Of a DNA stretch of 64,000 bases, positions 35,701 to 44,925 are shown in pieces. Source of the DNA: Casuarius casuarius (Eukaryota > Chordata > Aves > Casuariiformes > Casuariidae); the NCBI GenBank assembly GCA_003342895.1, contig PTFA01000400.1, positions 494,619-558,618 of the forward strand. The letters run 5' to 3'. Under the pieces are notes generated by a model, which made no database searches, was not told the origin of the DNA, and saw nothing but the letters and a program-made list of their open reading frames with translations. Numbering within the stretch: position 1 is the stretch's first letter; every line of letters starts with the position of its first letter. The position numbers were made by a program, and so were the translations under genes.

Positions 35701-36414
35701 TCCCCCATCTCCTGTATCCCCCCGCTTGTCTGGAGCCTGGAAGAGTAGGGCGCCGGTGTTTGCCTGGCAGCAGTTCTGCGGAAAGAAGAGATAGTTGTAG
35801 AGGACTTAGAGGTAACAGTGCGGTTGGGATAACAGGACTCGCGCATACTTGGGGGAAACGGCAGACAGAGCTTTTCATCCTCATGTCGTGGTCCCCAGTC
35901 CATCTCCATCCAGAGTGCCTGCAGGCCACGTGGTGCGATGCATGCAGCAGTTTCAGTGCTAAGAACAACTGTCTCTAAATTCATCTGCTGGCAGTGTCTC
36001 CACTTTAACCTTCAATTTGGGCTTCAGGAGGGATGCTCTCTGCTGAAGTGTTGACTCTTCTAACGGAGCTAAGCAGGAGCATAGGCCAGGAGGACATCTG
36101 GCTACCGCTGCTCCCTGTATTTGTCCTCTGGTGATAGTTGAACGGCTTTGTCTCTGTCTCCCCTCTAGGCGAGAAGTCTGCTCTATCAGTTCCACCTGCT
36201 GCCCCGCATCCCCTGCAGCCTGCATGACCTGTGCAGGCTGTGCGGGACCGGGATGTGGGACAGCGGCTTCATCCCCGCCGTGGAGTGCTCCGGCCATCAC
36301 CCGGAGTCCGAGAGCTGCCCGTACGGGGGACTGGCGGAAGTGTCTTCTCCTAAACCGGGAAGCGAAGGCAAGAGAGGCTTGAAAACACGGGACGTCTTTG
36401 CTTTCCGAAAATAG
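11619..36414 (+). CDS. TBC1D16: TBC1D16, TBC-domain Rab GTPase-activating protein (complete, 11 coding exons)
   Basis: Rab GAP; the human protein acts on Rab4A and controls recycling of transferrin receptor and EGFR from early endosomes (established knowledge). The exons join as 11619-11796, 12836-13466, 27474-27671, 28519-28666, 29757-29924, 30623-30771, 31581-31715, 32933-33119, 34293-34472, 35467-35613 and 36169-36414: 2367 bases, 788 residues (human 767 as I recall). All borders are GT-AG and all phases agree. Residues 1-269 are an N-terminal region with Ser-rich linkers, and 304-385 a conserved pre-TBC segment. The TBC domain runs from about 449 to 700. It carries the arginine-finger motif VDKDVVR (Arg516) and the glutamine-finger motif YSQ (Gln553), so catalytic activity is expected. 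The tail of about 80 residues is Cys/Gly-rich and ends FAFRK. The start is chosen by identity to human MSLGRLLRR and the in-frame stop upstream. Confidence 0.96.
11797..12835 (+). other. TBC1D16 intron between coding exons 1 and 2
   Basis: A 1039-base intron, GTGACA to TCGAAG. AT-rich, with no recognised gene, repeat family or RNA. Confidence 0.85.
12836..13466 (+). CDS. TBC1D16: TBC1D16 coding exon 2 (large exon)
   Basis: Completes Gly60 and encodes residues 61-269, ending two bases into Arg270. The start YLCLYMEKDELLGTTLILAW and the segment SRIQRQDEEALRYVTPESS match human closely. The middle is an acidic, Ser-rich linker with low conservation, and the end DSDAFSSPFCLSPISEAL is conserved again. 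Upstream in-frame sequence with a possible ATG-like start is intronic. The donor is GCAG|GTGAGT. Confidence 0.95.
18737..18770. repeat. 17-base tandem duplication
   Basis: Two perfect adjacent copies of TAATCAATTAAAGTTGT in intron 2 of TBC1D16. The unit contains ATCAATTA, an AT-rich homeodomain-type word. It could be a recent slippage duplication or a duplicated factor site. Confidence 0.9.
18990..19440. promoter_or_regulatory. Intronic CpG island, candidate alternative promoter
   Basis: A compact stretch of very high GC and CpG with reiterated CTCCGCG words (about 19115-19255), flanked on both sides by AT-rich DNA, well inside the 14-kb intron. Human TBC1D16 has shorter transcripts that start from an internal CpG-island promoter and retain the TBC domain (reported in melanoma). 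Position upstream of the TBC exons makes this a candidate counterpart, but no transcript evidence is visible here. Confidence 0.45.
21430..22050. promoter_or_regulatory. Second intronic GC/CpG-rich island
   Basis: A GC- and CpG-rich block with open frames on both strands but no recognisable protein. It borders an AT-rich block to the left (20.65-21.38 kb) and a palindromic TAAT cluster to the right (22134-22148). Possible regulatory element or alternative promoter; weaker than the 19-kb island. Confidence 0.3.
27474..27671 (+). CDS. TBC1D16: TBC1D16 coding exon 3
   Basis: Completes Arg270, encodes residues 271-335 and ends two bases into Ser336. The first half (DTCDNRMTCSTSSASSLDTS) is a divergent Ser/Thr-rich linker, longer than the human one. 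The second half (RWDEQQKVFALEQICGVFRV) is highly conserved. Acceptor GTCTGCAG, donor TTAG|GTAAGA. Confidence 0.94.
28519..28666 (+). CDS. TBC1D16: TBC1D16 coding exon 4
   Basis: Completes Ser336 and encodes residues 337-385. DEACTCGQLVVASRESQYK and HFHHGGLDKLSEVFQQWKYC are almost identical to human. This pre-TBC segment resembles the region shared by TBC1D15/16/17-type Rab GAPs (inference). The donor CAG|GTACCT falls between codons. Confidence 0.95.
29757..29924 (+). CDS. TBC1D16: TBC1D16 coding exon 5 (NAGNAG acceptor)
   Basis: Residues 386-441, phase 0 at both ends. The 5' end is a tandem acceptor, TTCAGCAG: splicing at 29757 keeps a Gln codon and splicing at 29760 would drop it. I annotate the upstream AG because the human protein carries the extra Gln. 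Encodes QLTDEKTCMQFSIRRPKLPS and SAWLHHLNESGQVEEEYKLQ. Donor AAG|GTGAGC. Confidence 0.94.
30623..30771 (+). CDS. TBC1D16: TBC1D16 coding exon 6 (start of TBC domain)
   Basis: Residues 442-490 plus two bases of Arg491. AIFFGGIDISIRGEVWPFLL opens the TBC domain; IRGEVWPFLL is the family's first conserved motif (R-x-x-W type). Followed by the charged helix TSEEREALRMQKRKEYFEIQ. Donor AAAAG|GTAACA. Confidence 0.95.
31581..31715 (+). CDS. TBC1D16: TBC1D16 coding exon 7 (arginine finger)
   Basis: Completes Arg491, encodes residues 492-535 and ends two bases into Arg536. It contains FTVDKDVVRTDRSNQFF, the [IV]xxDxxR motif with the catalytic arginine finger at Arg516. The residue is intact. Acceptor TTTTCAG, donor GAG|GTGATG. 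Confidence 0.96.
32933..33119 (+). CDS. TBC1D16: TBC1D16 coding exon 8 (glutamine finger)
   Basis: Completes Arg536 and encodes residues 537-598. GYSQGMSDLVAPILAEV carries the YxQ motif with the second catalytic finger at Gln553. The rest (DTFWCFVGLMQNTIFF, SPRDEDMEKQL) is nearly identical to human. The open frame continues about 20 codons into the intron past the GTGAGG donor. Confidence 0.96.
33865..33894. other. Assembly gap (30 N)
   Basis: Short run of Ns within the intron between TBC1D16 coding exons 8 and 9, directly beside a tandem repeat of similar unit length. Confidence 0.99.
33909..33964. repeat. 28-base tandem repeat, two copies
   Basis: Two adjacent units beginning AGCTCTACGCTGCC and AGCTCTATGCTGCC, identical apart from one C/T change. 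The gap ends only 15 bases before the first unit. Confidence 0.9.
34293..34472 (+). CDS. TBC1D16: TBC1D16 coding exon 9
   Basis: Residues 599-658, phase 0 at both ends: MYLRELLRLMHPRFYQHL, GEDGLQMLFCHRWILLCFKR and EALRMWEACWAHYQ. This is the conserved C-terminal half of the TBC fold. Acceptor TTTTGCAG. The donor is CAG|GTTAGA, with T at intron position +3 instead of the usual purine, so it is weaker than the others. Confidence 0.95.
35467..35613 (+). CDS. TBC1D16: TBC1D16 coding exon 10
   Basis: Residues 659-707, phase 0 at both ends: TDYFHLFICVAIVVIYGDDV, then QQLATDQMLLHFGNLAMHMN and GELVLRK. Ends the TBC domain. The frame reads on past the GTAAAT donor to 35691, which is intron. Confidence 0.95.
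36169..36414 (+). CDS. TBC1D16: TBC1D16 coding exon 11 (C-terminal exon)
   Basis: Residues 708-788 and a TAG stop at 36412-36414. ARSLLYQFRLLPRIPCSLHD is conserved; the tail contains several Cys and Gly (CRLCGTGMWDSG, SCPYGG) and a basic end KRGLKTRDVFAFRK. Acceptor CCTCTAG. Length and order match the human final exon. Confidence 0.95.
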   Translation, partial: ARSLLYQFHLLPRIPCSLHDLCRLCGTGMWDSGFIPAVECSGHHPESESCPYGGLAEVSSPKPGSEGKRGLKTRDVFAFRK

Positions 36415-36990
36415 CTGCAGAGGAACAGGGCGTAGCAGCAGCAGAAGGAAGGGCAGGAAGGATATGTATAGGAGAAAAACGTTAAAGACGAAAATGGAGG
36501 GATGGCTTGTCGAGACTCCTGAGAAGACTGAAAGGTGGAGAATGGAAGAGGAATGAAATTACTTTACAGGGGGAAGCAAATTCCATTCCACCAAGTAGTG
36601 GAACCGGAGTGAAACGTATCAAACCAGGAACAGTGTTTGCACGTTTTTGAATTTGATTTGGTTAGAAATATGAAGCATTTCTAGATCTTAACGAGGACCT
36701 GCTATTCTGCCTCTTGCATTGGACTGGTTAGCAACCAAAACTGCGTTACTTGCTGATGAGAAATGAGAACGCTCAAGAGAGCCAAGTACAACTGGCAGCA
36801 TTTGCGGGTCAAGTGGAGAGAGCAGAGCTGTGGCAAGACCTCTCTCTGTGATGTCCCTCCATCCAGAGCAAACTGCACGCAAGCGCTCTCTGCTTCAACC
36901 AAAACATGCAGCTTAGTGGCTTCTCTCTAAAGCCATGATGATCATTTTGATTATATCTGCCAAAAATAAAACTGCAAACTATTGGGATTG
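36415..36990 (+). other. TBC1D16: TBC1D16 3' UTR
   Basis: From the stop codon to about 20 bases after the AATAAA at 36965-36970. No conserved short open frame. End point estimated from the poly(A) signal; a longer 3' UTR from a later signal cannot be excluded. Confidence 0.6.
36965..36970 (+). promoter_or_regulatory. Polyadenylation signal AATAAA
   Basis: Canonical hexamer about 550 bases after the TBC1D16 stop, followed 40-60 bases later by a GT-rich stretch (GGTATGTCATTTGTTGG). Spacing is normal for cleavage near 36985-36990. Confidence 0.65.
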
Positions 36991-39900
36991 CAGGGAGGGT
37001 ATGTCATTTGTTGGCGAGGTAGAACTGGTCACCTAAAGGTCTGTCTCTCGCCTTTTCTTTTTTTATACAGTATACTTGCTGGCATGATTTTTTCCTATTT
37101 GTACAGAAAGTGTGCAGCCACGGGTCTTCAAGCACTGCTTTTCTGTATTCAGGGTATTTCACAGACATGTTTCAAAGTTTACTTCTCGTTATATTGCAGC
37201 AAAGCTGCTTCTTTATGCTGGCAACTACAGGCTTTAGACACTTGTTTATAGAAGTCTGTTGTTTCCAGTATGTTTCCCAATGTGTTTCCCTTGGCTCTCA
37301 TCAGCTACTGGTTGTTTTCTGTCCTTATCTGTCTTCACCATAGGCTGTAGCATCTTTAGACGCTTCAGCTGGTACCAGTGATGTGCCCTCTTACCCTTCC
37401 CGAGGTGGAAACAAAACTTAATTTGTTGCAGTCATTTCTGCTGAGCTCTGTCTTTGACAACAGTTTCCTTTGCATTATTTTTGAGAGGACAGCAAGTTTC
37501 TCCTGTTACCTTCTAAAACATATGCCAAGTGGAAGTGGAGCTGGGACCTTGAGCNCAGCTGTGTTGCCAAATACAGAATGTTGTAACCAAATTCAGTGGC
37601 ATCCAAAGGTGTGTCCTGAGCCAAAGTTTGTGCCAAATAGAGCCTGGAGAATAGCTCCCTTGTAAGAATGAAAAAGTAGACGAGGTGAAAGTGGATCGCA
37701 CTGCCCTTGCTGCTTCCTTCTGCATGGCGTGTGAAGTCTTGGTGTCTTTTTACTGTTGTCTTGCTCCCTCTCGCGTGAACCACACCACTTCTTTTATACA
37801 ACTATGTCTTGGCCTGGCAAGGTGGGAAGTCCATGCTAACTTCTCAGCTTGGTCTGTTAGGCATGTTTGCTTTGTTAGGAGCATGTGTGGAAAACCCTGT
37901 ATCCCCGTGCTTGCTGCTGCAGCAGGTACCTCCAGCTGGCAAGCGGACTTTTCTAAAAGCTGTGCTGCAAGGTCTCGTCCTTAGCCCGTTCGCAGCTGCA
38001 GTCCTGGAGCACGTGTGCTGTGGACCCGTTGGGAGGTGGGGCTGCCGTTGGGGATGTCTGTGCGAAACCACGGGGCACCAGATGCCTGCTGTTTCCCTGA
38101 GGGGAGGAAGACTTGACCTTCTGCAGACACCGTGCCAACAAGTGCTCTTACGTGGTGGAAGGACAGTTCGGCTCCTGACTTGTGTGAAGTCTCTCCCTTC
38201 AATTCGAAGGATGAAAACCTTCTCCTTGGTGAGAGCAACTGTGAAACCTGTTACCGTCGTGCACCCCTCTGAAGCAGCCCAGCTTGCGGGAGTGACCTGG
38301 GCTGTAAGGCTGCCGTTGTGCGCTGGGATCGTATGAGGCGACACCTCGTATAAAGGCTGGTGGCTGCTTTGCCGTGAAGCAGGGAGTTCTTTGAGATTTA
38401 TGAGGTTTCAGTGAATAATGAAAGTTTGTGTGGGGCTTTGGCGTGGCACGTTGCTGTACAGGCTGGGCGCTGCACCGTGTAGTCAGGCCTGCAGAGCTGG
38501 GCTCGGCTGGACCCCCCCGCGAGTTCTTTTGCCGTCGAATGAAGAAGAGACTTGTTGGGTGTCGGGTCCGTGTGGTTCTCGCCAGGCTGCACGGGGCAGA
38601 GCGGCAGGCCCGGGGTTCAGCCGGGGGATGCCTGGAAGCACTCCACGTGCTCCTGCAGGCGCGAGCTCCAAGCGGCAGTGGCTGAATTAGCTTCAGAAAA
38701 ATGGCACGTTAGAAAGCGCCTGAACCATCCGCCTGCAGACTGGCACGGCAGGTCCAGCTCCCCGTGGAGGCAACGGCGAGTGGGCATCGCCTGCATCCTC
38801 GCGTGACGGGCATCGCNGCGAGACCTCCGCACCGCCCGGGGCGGGTCGTCAGCCCGCAGCCAGCGCCGGTGCCTCCCCGGGCGCGTGGGCAGCTCTCCCA
38901 GCCGCTGCGCGCTCGGCACGGCCCGGGCCAACGCGGCGGGCGCTCGCGCCGCGGGGAGCTGGGAGGGACCAGCAGACACACCTACCCGAGGATCCCGAGC
39001 TGGTTCTGCTGCAACAGCCGTTCCCAGCCAGCAGAAGACAATGGGAGGAGATGGAGCAGATAATTTTTAGCATTATTTTTCCACTATTAAAATGCCATTC
39101 AGCAATGTGGAAATCACTCAGGATTTGTTTCGTTAAAGACTCTGCGCTGGAATTCTCCAGCCTGGGAAAAAGCCGGCTTTTTCTCATAGAAACAGTGCCC
39201 AGCGGTGTGGGAGCATCTCTACCGAAGCAGTGCCTACCCCTCCCGTGCCTGGTGTCACCTGCGGATCCCGCTGCCAGAGGGGATTTCAGGTGTCTTTCCC
39301 GTCCGGTGCCCTGTTGTTCGCTGTTGACAGCTTCTGGAGCTTCTTTAATACGCTGGATTCCACTTTACCATCATCAGAGTAATAAAGAGACAGAGCTAAT
39401 AACCCGGGCTGCGTCCTGTTTGCCAGGGCACAGCCACGTCCTGGATAGCTTGATTCCAGCGTCAGGCTGCTCATGAACTCCTGATACCATTATTAAATTC
39501 TCACTGGACATCCACAGACTTCTGGGCTTATCGAAATCCTGTATCCAAGGGAAGCGTTGAGCCGCTGGAGCAGCGCCGGTGGCNGCGTCCCCGGCAGCGT
39601 GGCGGGGGGAGACGGGGGCAGCGGGCCGCTTGGGCTCGTGGAGAGCTGGACACTCGCGTCTCACCTAACATCTGTTACCACGTAAAGGCAGATGTCGTCC
39701 CCCAGCAGCTCCTGGGGGTTTGCATGTGCTGTGGTGTTCCTAGCACTGCTCATGCCTCCAGCACGAAATTTCACAAAGTTTAATGCAGTCTGGGGCGTCT
39801 CTGTCCCTGCTAACTTGGGAGAAAAATGACGAGAGCAGCAAGAACAAGCGGCGGGAGACGAATGCTTGTGTGAAGGATGGGGTGAGCGGATTTGCCGGCA

Positions 39901-42900
39901 CTTCACGCTCCCCTCCGGCCCCATCACCCGTCAACGGTGGAAGGGAAGGAGCTCTCCCAGCTCAGGTAAGGCTGGCGTCGTGCGTCTGTCCTGCTGCTCC
40001 TCGGGCAGCTGAGGCATCTCTGCAGCAGCTGCTGGATGGGTGGTGGTGGCCGAGTGACGTGGAAGAGTCTTGTGTTGTGAATCATGCTGGTGTTGGGGCA
40101 ACCTTCAGGTTTTAGTTGGGTGTGGAAGAAGGTAGCCTGTTTGGGGATGCAGCGTGGTCACATTCAGTTCCTTTCAGTTCCTTTTGCTAACAGTCGTTTT
40201 GGGGGTAGGGGAGAGGCTCGTGAAGCCAGGAAAGCTGCTTTCGCCAAGGCTGCCCCGAGCTGTGCCATGCTGGTGCTGCCCGTATGCTAAAGGTGGGAGA
40301 GTTACAGGTAAAGGCTGTACAGGAGAAGTTATCTGTGTTTCCGAAATGGTAGCAGCCCATTCTCGAACTGGTGGGAGGGACTCCTAGCATCAGCCAGGCG
40401 TGAGATCCAGCCTTGCCTACTGGAAATGTCCCCCGTTGCGGGGCTGGCNTGTGACAAGGAGGGACTGGCAGCTGAGCCGGAGGGACCTGGGGCCTCGGGT
40501 GGGAGGTGCAGGGACGGGAAGGTGCATGGAGCAGGCCTGGAGCGGCTGCGGTGNGGTCAGGAGCAAACCCCGAGATTATTCCGTAGTGGAAGAAAGGCCA
40601 CAAGTCAAGTGTTGGACAGGGGATCAGTTTTCTGAGGTCCTTCTGACCTGCGCCCGAGATGCCCTTTTCCTTNACAACACTCTTTGCTACCTGGAAAAAG
40701 AAAACAGACAAATTTCTGGTCCTTGCAGAGCAGTGAGGTGAATCTGGGAAACAATGACCCTCATGTGGCTTCTCTCCTGAATCGCTTCCCTGTTCATTGA
40801 ATTAGCTGCAGTTGAACAGCCAAAAATAGACCCTTGCAAAGGTAAATAGTCAGCATAAGCCTCTTTAGACTCAGCCTTGAGCTGACATATCCTTCTGCCT
40901 CTTGGCGCTGGGGGGAAGCGGAGTGTTGTGAGCAGGAAAAAAGGAAATTGAGTCCTCTGCTCCTGACGCAGGAACATTACGCTTTGTAATCCCAGCGGGG
41001 AACCCGATCTCCCTGCGTCTGGAAGGCCGGGGAGACCGGCGTGCTCGGCCACGCACCTCCCGGTGCCGCCGAGCGCCGTGCTGGCCCGGTCCCGTCCCGG
41101 CGAGCGCCGGCGTCACCGCTGGGCGCGGGGGCGAGCGGGGCAGGACCCGGGAGGCAGCCAGCGCCCGCGCGGGGCCCGCGCCGAGGCATCGGCGAGACAG
41201 CGCCGTTTGTCCCCGGCATTAAGCATTAACCAAGCGGGAGGCCGAGGCCCCTGGAACGGCGCCGGGCGCAGAGCGAAGCAACGTTTAGCCAAGCTGCTAC
41301 TGGAATCTCTTGCATTGGAGAAAAATTTCCATTTGTGAACTGGAGCAAAAAGGCAGCCGGGTTAGTTTGATCTTGTTTCTGGGGTAAGCGGTGTGTTTGG
41401 ACGTGGCTGTTTTGTTCGAGGGACGCTGTCTGTCAAATGAAAAATTACAGCTCAGAAGAACAAAGAGACTCACCTGAGTTATTACAAGCACCAAAGAATT
41501 TAAAATCCAACTTAGCTTCCCCCCGTAGGTGCCTGATTAATCTCCGGGTCTTTCAGCTTGGGTCATAAAAATAGACCAGTCCGTCCGGCTGTAGTTCGTG
41601 GTCACATCCTGCTCCAGGGCGCTGGCCCAGCCCTGCACTGTTTGTGCTCGGTGCTTCAGGGAAAGGTCTACACGTGGTTTATTCTTCTCATTCAGACATT
41701 CAGAAGCAAAAAGCATGATGAGGTTTCACACCGCCTTGGAATAAAAGCAGAGACTTGGGAGGAGTCCCCAGCAGAGGCCACAGCCCGCGTGCCGTGATGG
41801 GCCGTTGCCCAAGAGGTGAGCTGCGAAGGCGGCCAGAGCCCGCCAGCGGGACGGGTAAGGCCTCTCGCTGATGGGAGTATGTTCCNGAGTCCAAGATGTG
41901 TTTGAGATTCCGCCTGGCTCCGGCAGGGAAGATCAGGTCCCGCAGCCGGGCACTGAGGACCCTCCGCGGGACCCCGCAGAGTCCCCGAGCCAAGGGACAC
42001 TCCGGTTTGCAGGCGGCAACTCTGCTCTGCACGGCCGCTGCCTGGACCGCTCATTTTCTGTCTTAGCAATCACAGACAAGCCGACTGGCTATACTTTTTG
42101 GCTACTTTATATACTTTNCTTTATTGCAATGTAGCAAATATGCAATAAATTATACTCCAGCAGCTGCTACACCTCATAAGGTGCAATGGGATGTTTTCCT
42201 TGGTTATACTTCGCTAAGGAATTGCCTCTTTCCAGTGAAACTTCCAACCGCGACCGAGGGCCAGGCGGCTGCAGCCACCCCGCCGGCGTCCCCGGGCAGC
42301 TGAACCTGCCCGTGCTGCCGTGGCCTCCGTCCAGAGCTGCCACCGGCTCCAGGCCGCGAGGAGCTCCCTTGCGGAAAGCCNTGCAGGTGCTGCCATGTTT
42401 CAAAGGCTTTTGTAGTCCACGACTAAAACTGCTCATGCTTTGCGTCCCCTTTCCAGGATCGTCTGAGCACTGGTGGAGAAAATCCTTCTCCTTCCTTCCA
42501 CGGGGCTGGGAAGGACCCCCTGGGTGCTGAGCCCTGTTCTCGGCCATCGTGGGTGCCGCATTGTACGGTCCTTTCTCAAACTGAGTCGTGTCCCAAAAGT
42601 GCCGGGTTCCCCCCATTCCCCTTCCCATACACTGCTCCACAGCCAGGTTGCTGTAATTCCTAGGCTGGCAATGTGGGAGAAGGTCCTTGAGTATTTCTGT
42701 AGCCAGTTTTACTGCCATCTGCTTTTCAGCCAACAGTTTCAACATCATCCAAGTATCCAAAAATCGCCATTCCTCAAATGTGCTTGTAGTTCATTTCTTC
42801 TTCTAGTTATGAAAGGCAACTCTCTCTTAGTTTGAGCTTTAAAAGGGCTTTGAAAAGCAGTGGCTGCGGTTGAGGTCCAGGCTCCCCTGCTTCAAAATCT

Positions 42901-44814
42901 CCACAGATCACAGAGCCGAAATCTGGCCTCTGGCCTCTCTCCAGCTTGCGCCTGCTGCTGAGCTGGGCTTTTCACAGTGCACCATATTCCTCACGGTGCG
43001 TGTATGAGGTCGCATTTCACTTTTCTCCTCCATAGATTTAAGTTTTCTAAGATAAAAGGAGGGTCTTTTCTCTTCTCTCGTGCCTCACCCCGTGCGCCAG
43101 AGCCCTGGCAGCCCCACGTGTCCGGGGCCGCTGCGGGCCGCCGCCGCCGCTCCCGACGCCTTGCTCCCCGAGCTGTCGCGCTGCGGAGTCTGACCCCGTG
43201 GCTCCCCCCTCCCCAGCTAAGCTGAAATTGAGACAGAAATAAGCTCCATAGTGTGCAAGGATGATTGATTGAAGCATTCCCCNTTCAGCCAGGGAATCAA
43301 GCTTTTGTGCTCCACATTTCATAGGGTTTCTGCCTTCAAGAAATGATTTTGGGGCAATTCTGATGCTGCCATCTGGAAATTGTGCTGGTCAGTGGTGTCG
43401 ATAGTATTTTAACTACTAAAATCTAGGATCCAAGCATGTAGCAGGTGCTCCACGAGCACTCATGTCCATGAGGCACCTGCGAGGTGGAGAACAGGGTTTG
43501 CTCNGATGCCTGCTGGTTTTAATAAGGAAATATTTGGATAATGCTGTCATGAAGCAAGGCTGGCTAATGAACCAGCAGGCTGGTTTGGTTTTGGGGTGGG
43601 ATGCTTGANTGCACTAAGACTTCACCAGGGTTATTTGTTAAAGGTGACCTGTAAAGCCTTTCCTTTCAGAGTGGGGTTTCCAGGCTGGGGGCAGGATCAG
43701 TGAACCAACCTCAGGGAACATCATGCACCAGTCTAGGGGGGCAAAAGTAAAGGTTAAATGGTTAAAGTAAATACTGTGCTTGAAACTGATTAAGGAAATA
43801 CGGTTTTTAGAAACATTCAGCGCCAGAGATGNGCCCCGTAGAGCAGGTTTCTAGGGGCTGGCCTTGCAAGCCGTTGACCTCTTCAGCAGGCAGGTTGGGC
43901 ATGGAGAGCAGGGCTTGGGGAGAGACACGCNGAGGTCTATGCCAGCCTCTAACCCAGGTGTCAGGAGGAACTGTTCTGAGCGCAGACTGCTCCGAGGCTG
44001 CTGCCGGCCGTGTCGCAGCCTCTTGGCCAGCCCTCGGTGCCGCCTCCTGCGAGGGACGGCCAGCCCGCGCGCCTGCCACGGCCACGCTCCGCTCCCTGCC
44101 AGCCCGGGCACGGCCAAGCCGGGGTGCTGCCGGCCTCGCGCCTCGGAGCCCCGCGCCGGGGAAGCCGCAGGCATCTCTGCCCGCCCCGGTGGCTTCGGTG
44201 TTATTTTCAAACCTATCATTGTCTGCAAGCTGTTGTCATTTAAACTGATGTTTTGCAGCTCACCTTTAAAACAAAGCCCCGGTTGGTCTCATGGGAAGGG
44301 AATATCAAAGAGGGTTTTTTTCCTCCTTTCCCCTTGCAAGCCCAGCTCTGTTTTGTTCNGCTGGCTCGCGTCTCCGGAAACAAATAAATAAATAGAGCCA
44401 CTCTGCAGCGCAGCTGTACAAAAAGCAGAAAAACAAAACAAAGCAAAATAAAAATGCCTCCTCCTGTTAAAATCCCTGGGGCCGTCCCTGGGGCCATGAT
44501 GTGTGAGCAGTGAACACCCAGGGTTAGGATATGTTTTAAAACTGGAACTTGCCGCACCCAGTTGCTCTGGATGCGCGCCACCGAACGTCTTTGTATGTTT
44601 TGCTGCGCTCATGGGGTTGGAGCTGCTCCCCACAACATAATCCCACCTCTAATAAAGGTGCGTTTTCAAGCTGAATTAACCAAGTGACTGTCCTTGTATG
44701 AGGTCTTCTCGGCAAAAGAAAATTGCCTTTAAGGAACTTGGAGTCTGTCTGCAGTAAAACTGANAATGTTGAGCTGTGCGCGTTTCCTGGGGCCTGTGAC
44801 TAATCCAGGAATGT

Positions 44815-44925
44815 CAGGTGTACTCCAAAACATATTAATGAGCATAATGACAAAGCTAGTTTGGGTAATCCAATAAAAAGGACGTGGTGTGAATTGGCAT
44901 TTTTTATTGGTGATTTTTCCTGAAC
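44815..44925. promoter_or_regulatory. AT-rich island with inverted CCAAT boxes
   Basis: A perfect 10-base inverted repeat, CCAATAAAAA at 44870-44879 and TTTTTATTGG at 44901-44910, 21 bases apart, with a further ATTGG at 44893-44897 and TAATGAG words upstream. CCAAT is the NF-Y motif and TTTATTGG-type words are bound by HOX/CDX factors. Candidate regulatory element within GC-rich surroundings. Confidence 0.35.

Larger units (their letters stand above)
27672..36168 (+). other. TBC1D16 introns between coding exons 3 and 11
   Basis: Eight short introns: 27672-28518, 28667-29756, 29925-30622, 30772-31580, 31716-32932, 33120-34292, 34473-35466 and 35614-36168 (0.55 to 1.2 kb each). I recognise no embedded gene, RNA or transposable element. 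The intron 33120-34292 contains a 30-N gap and a 28-base tandem repeat. Confidence 0.85.
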
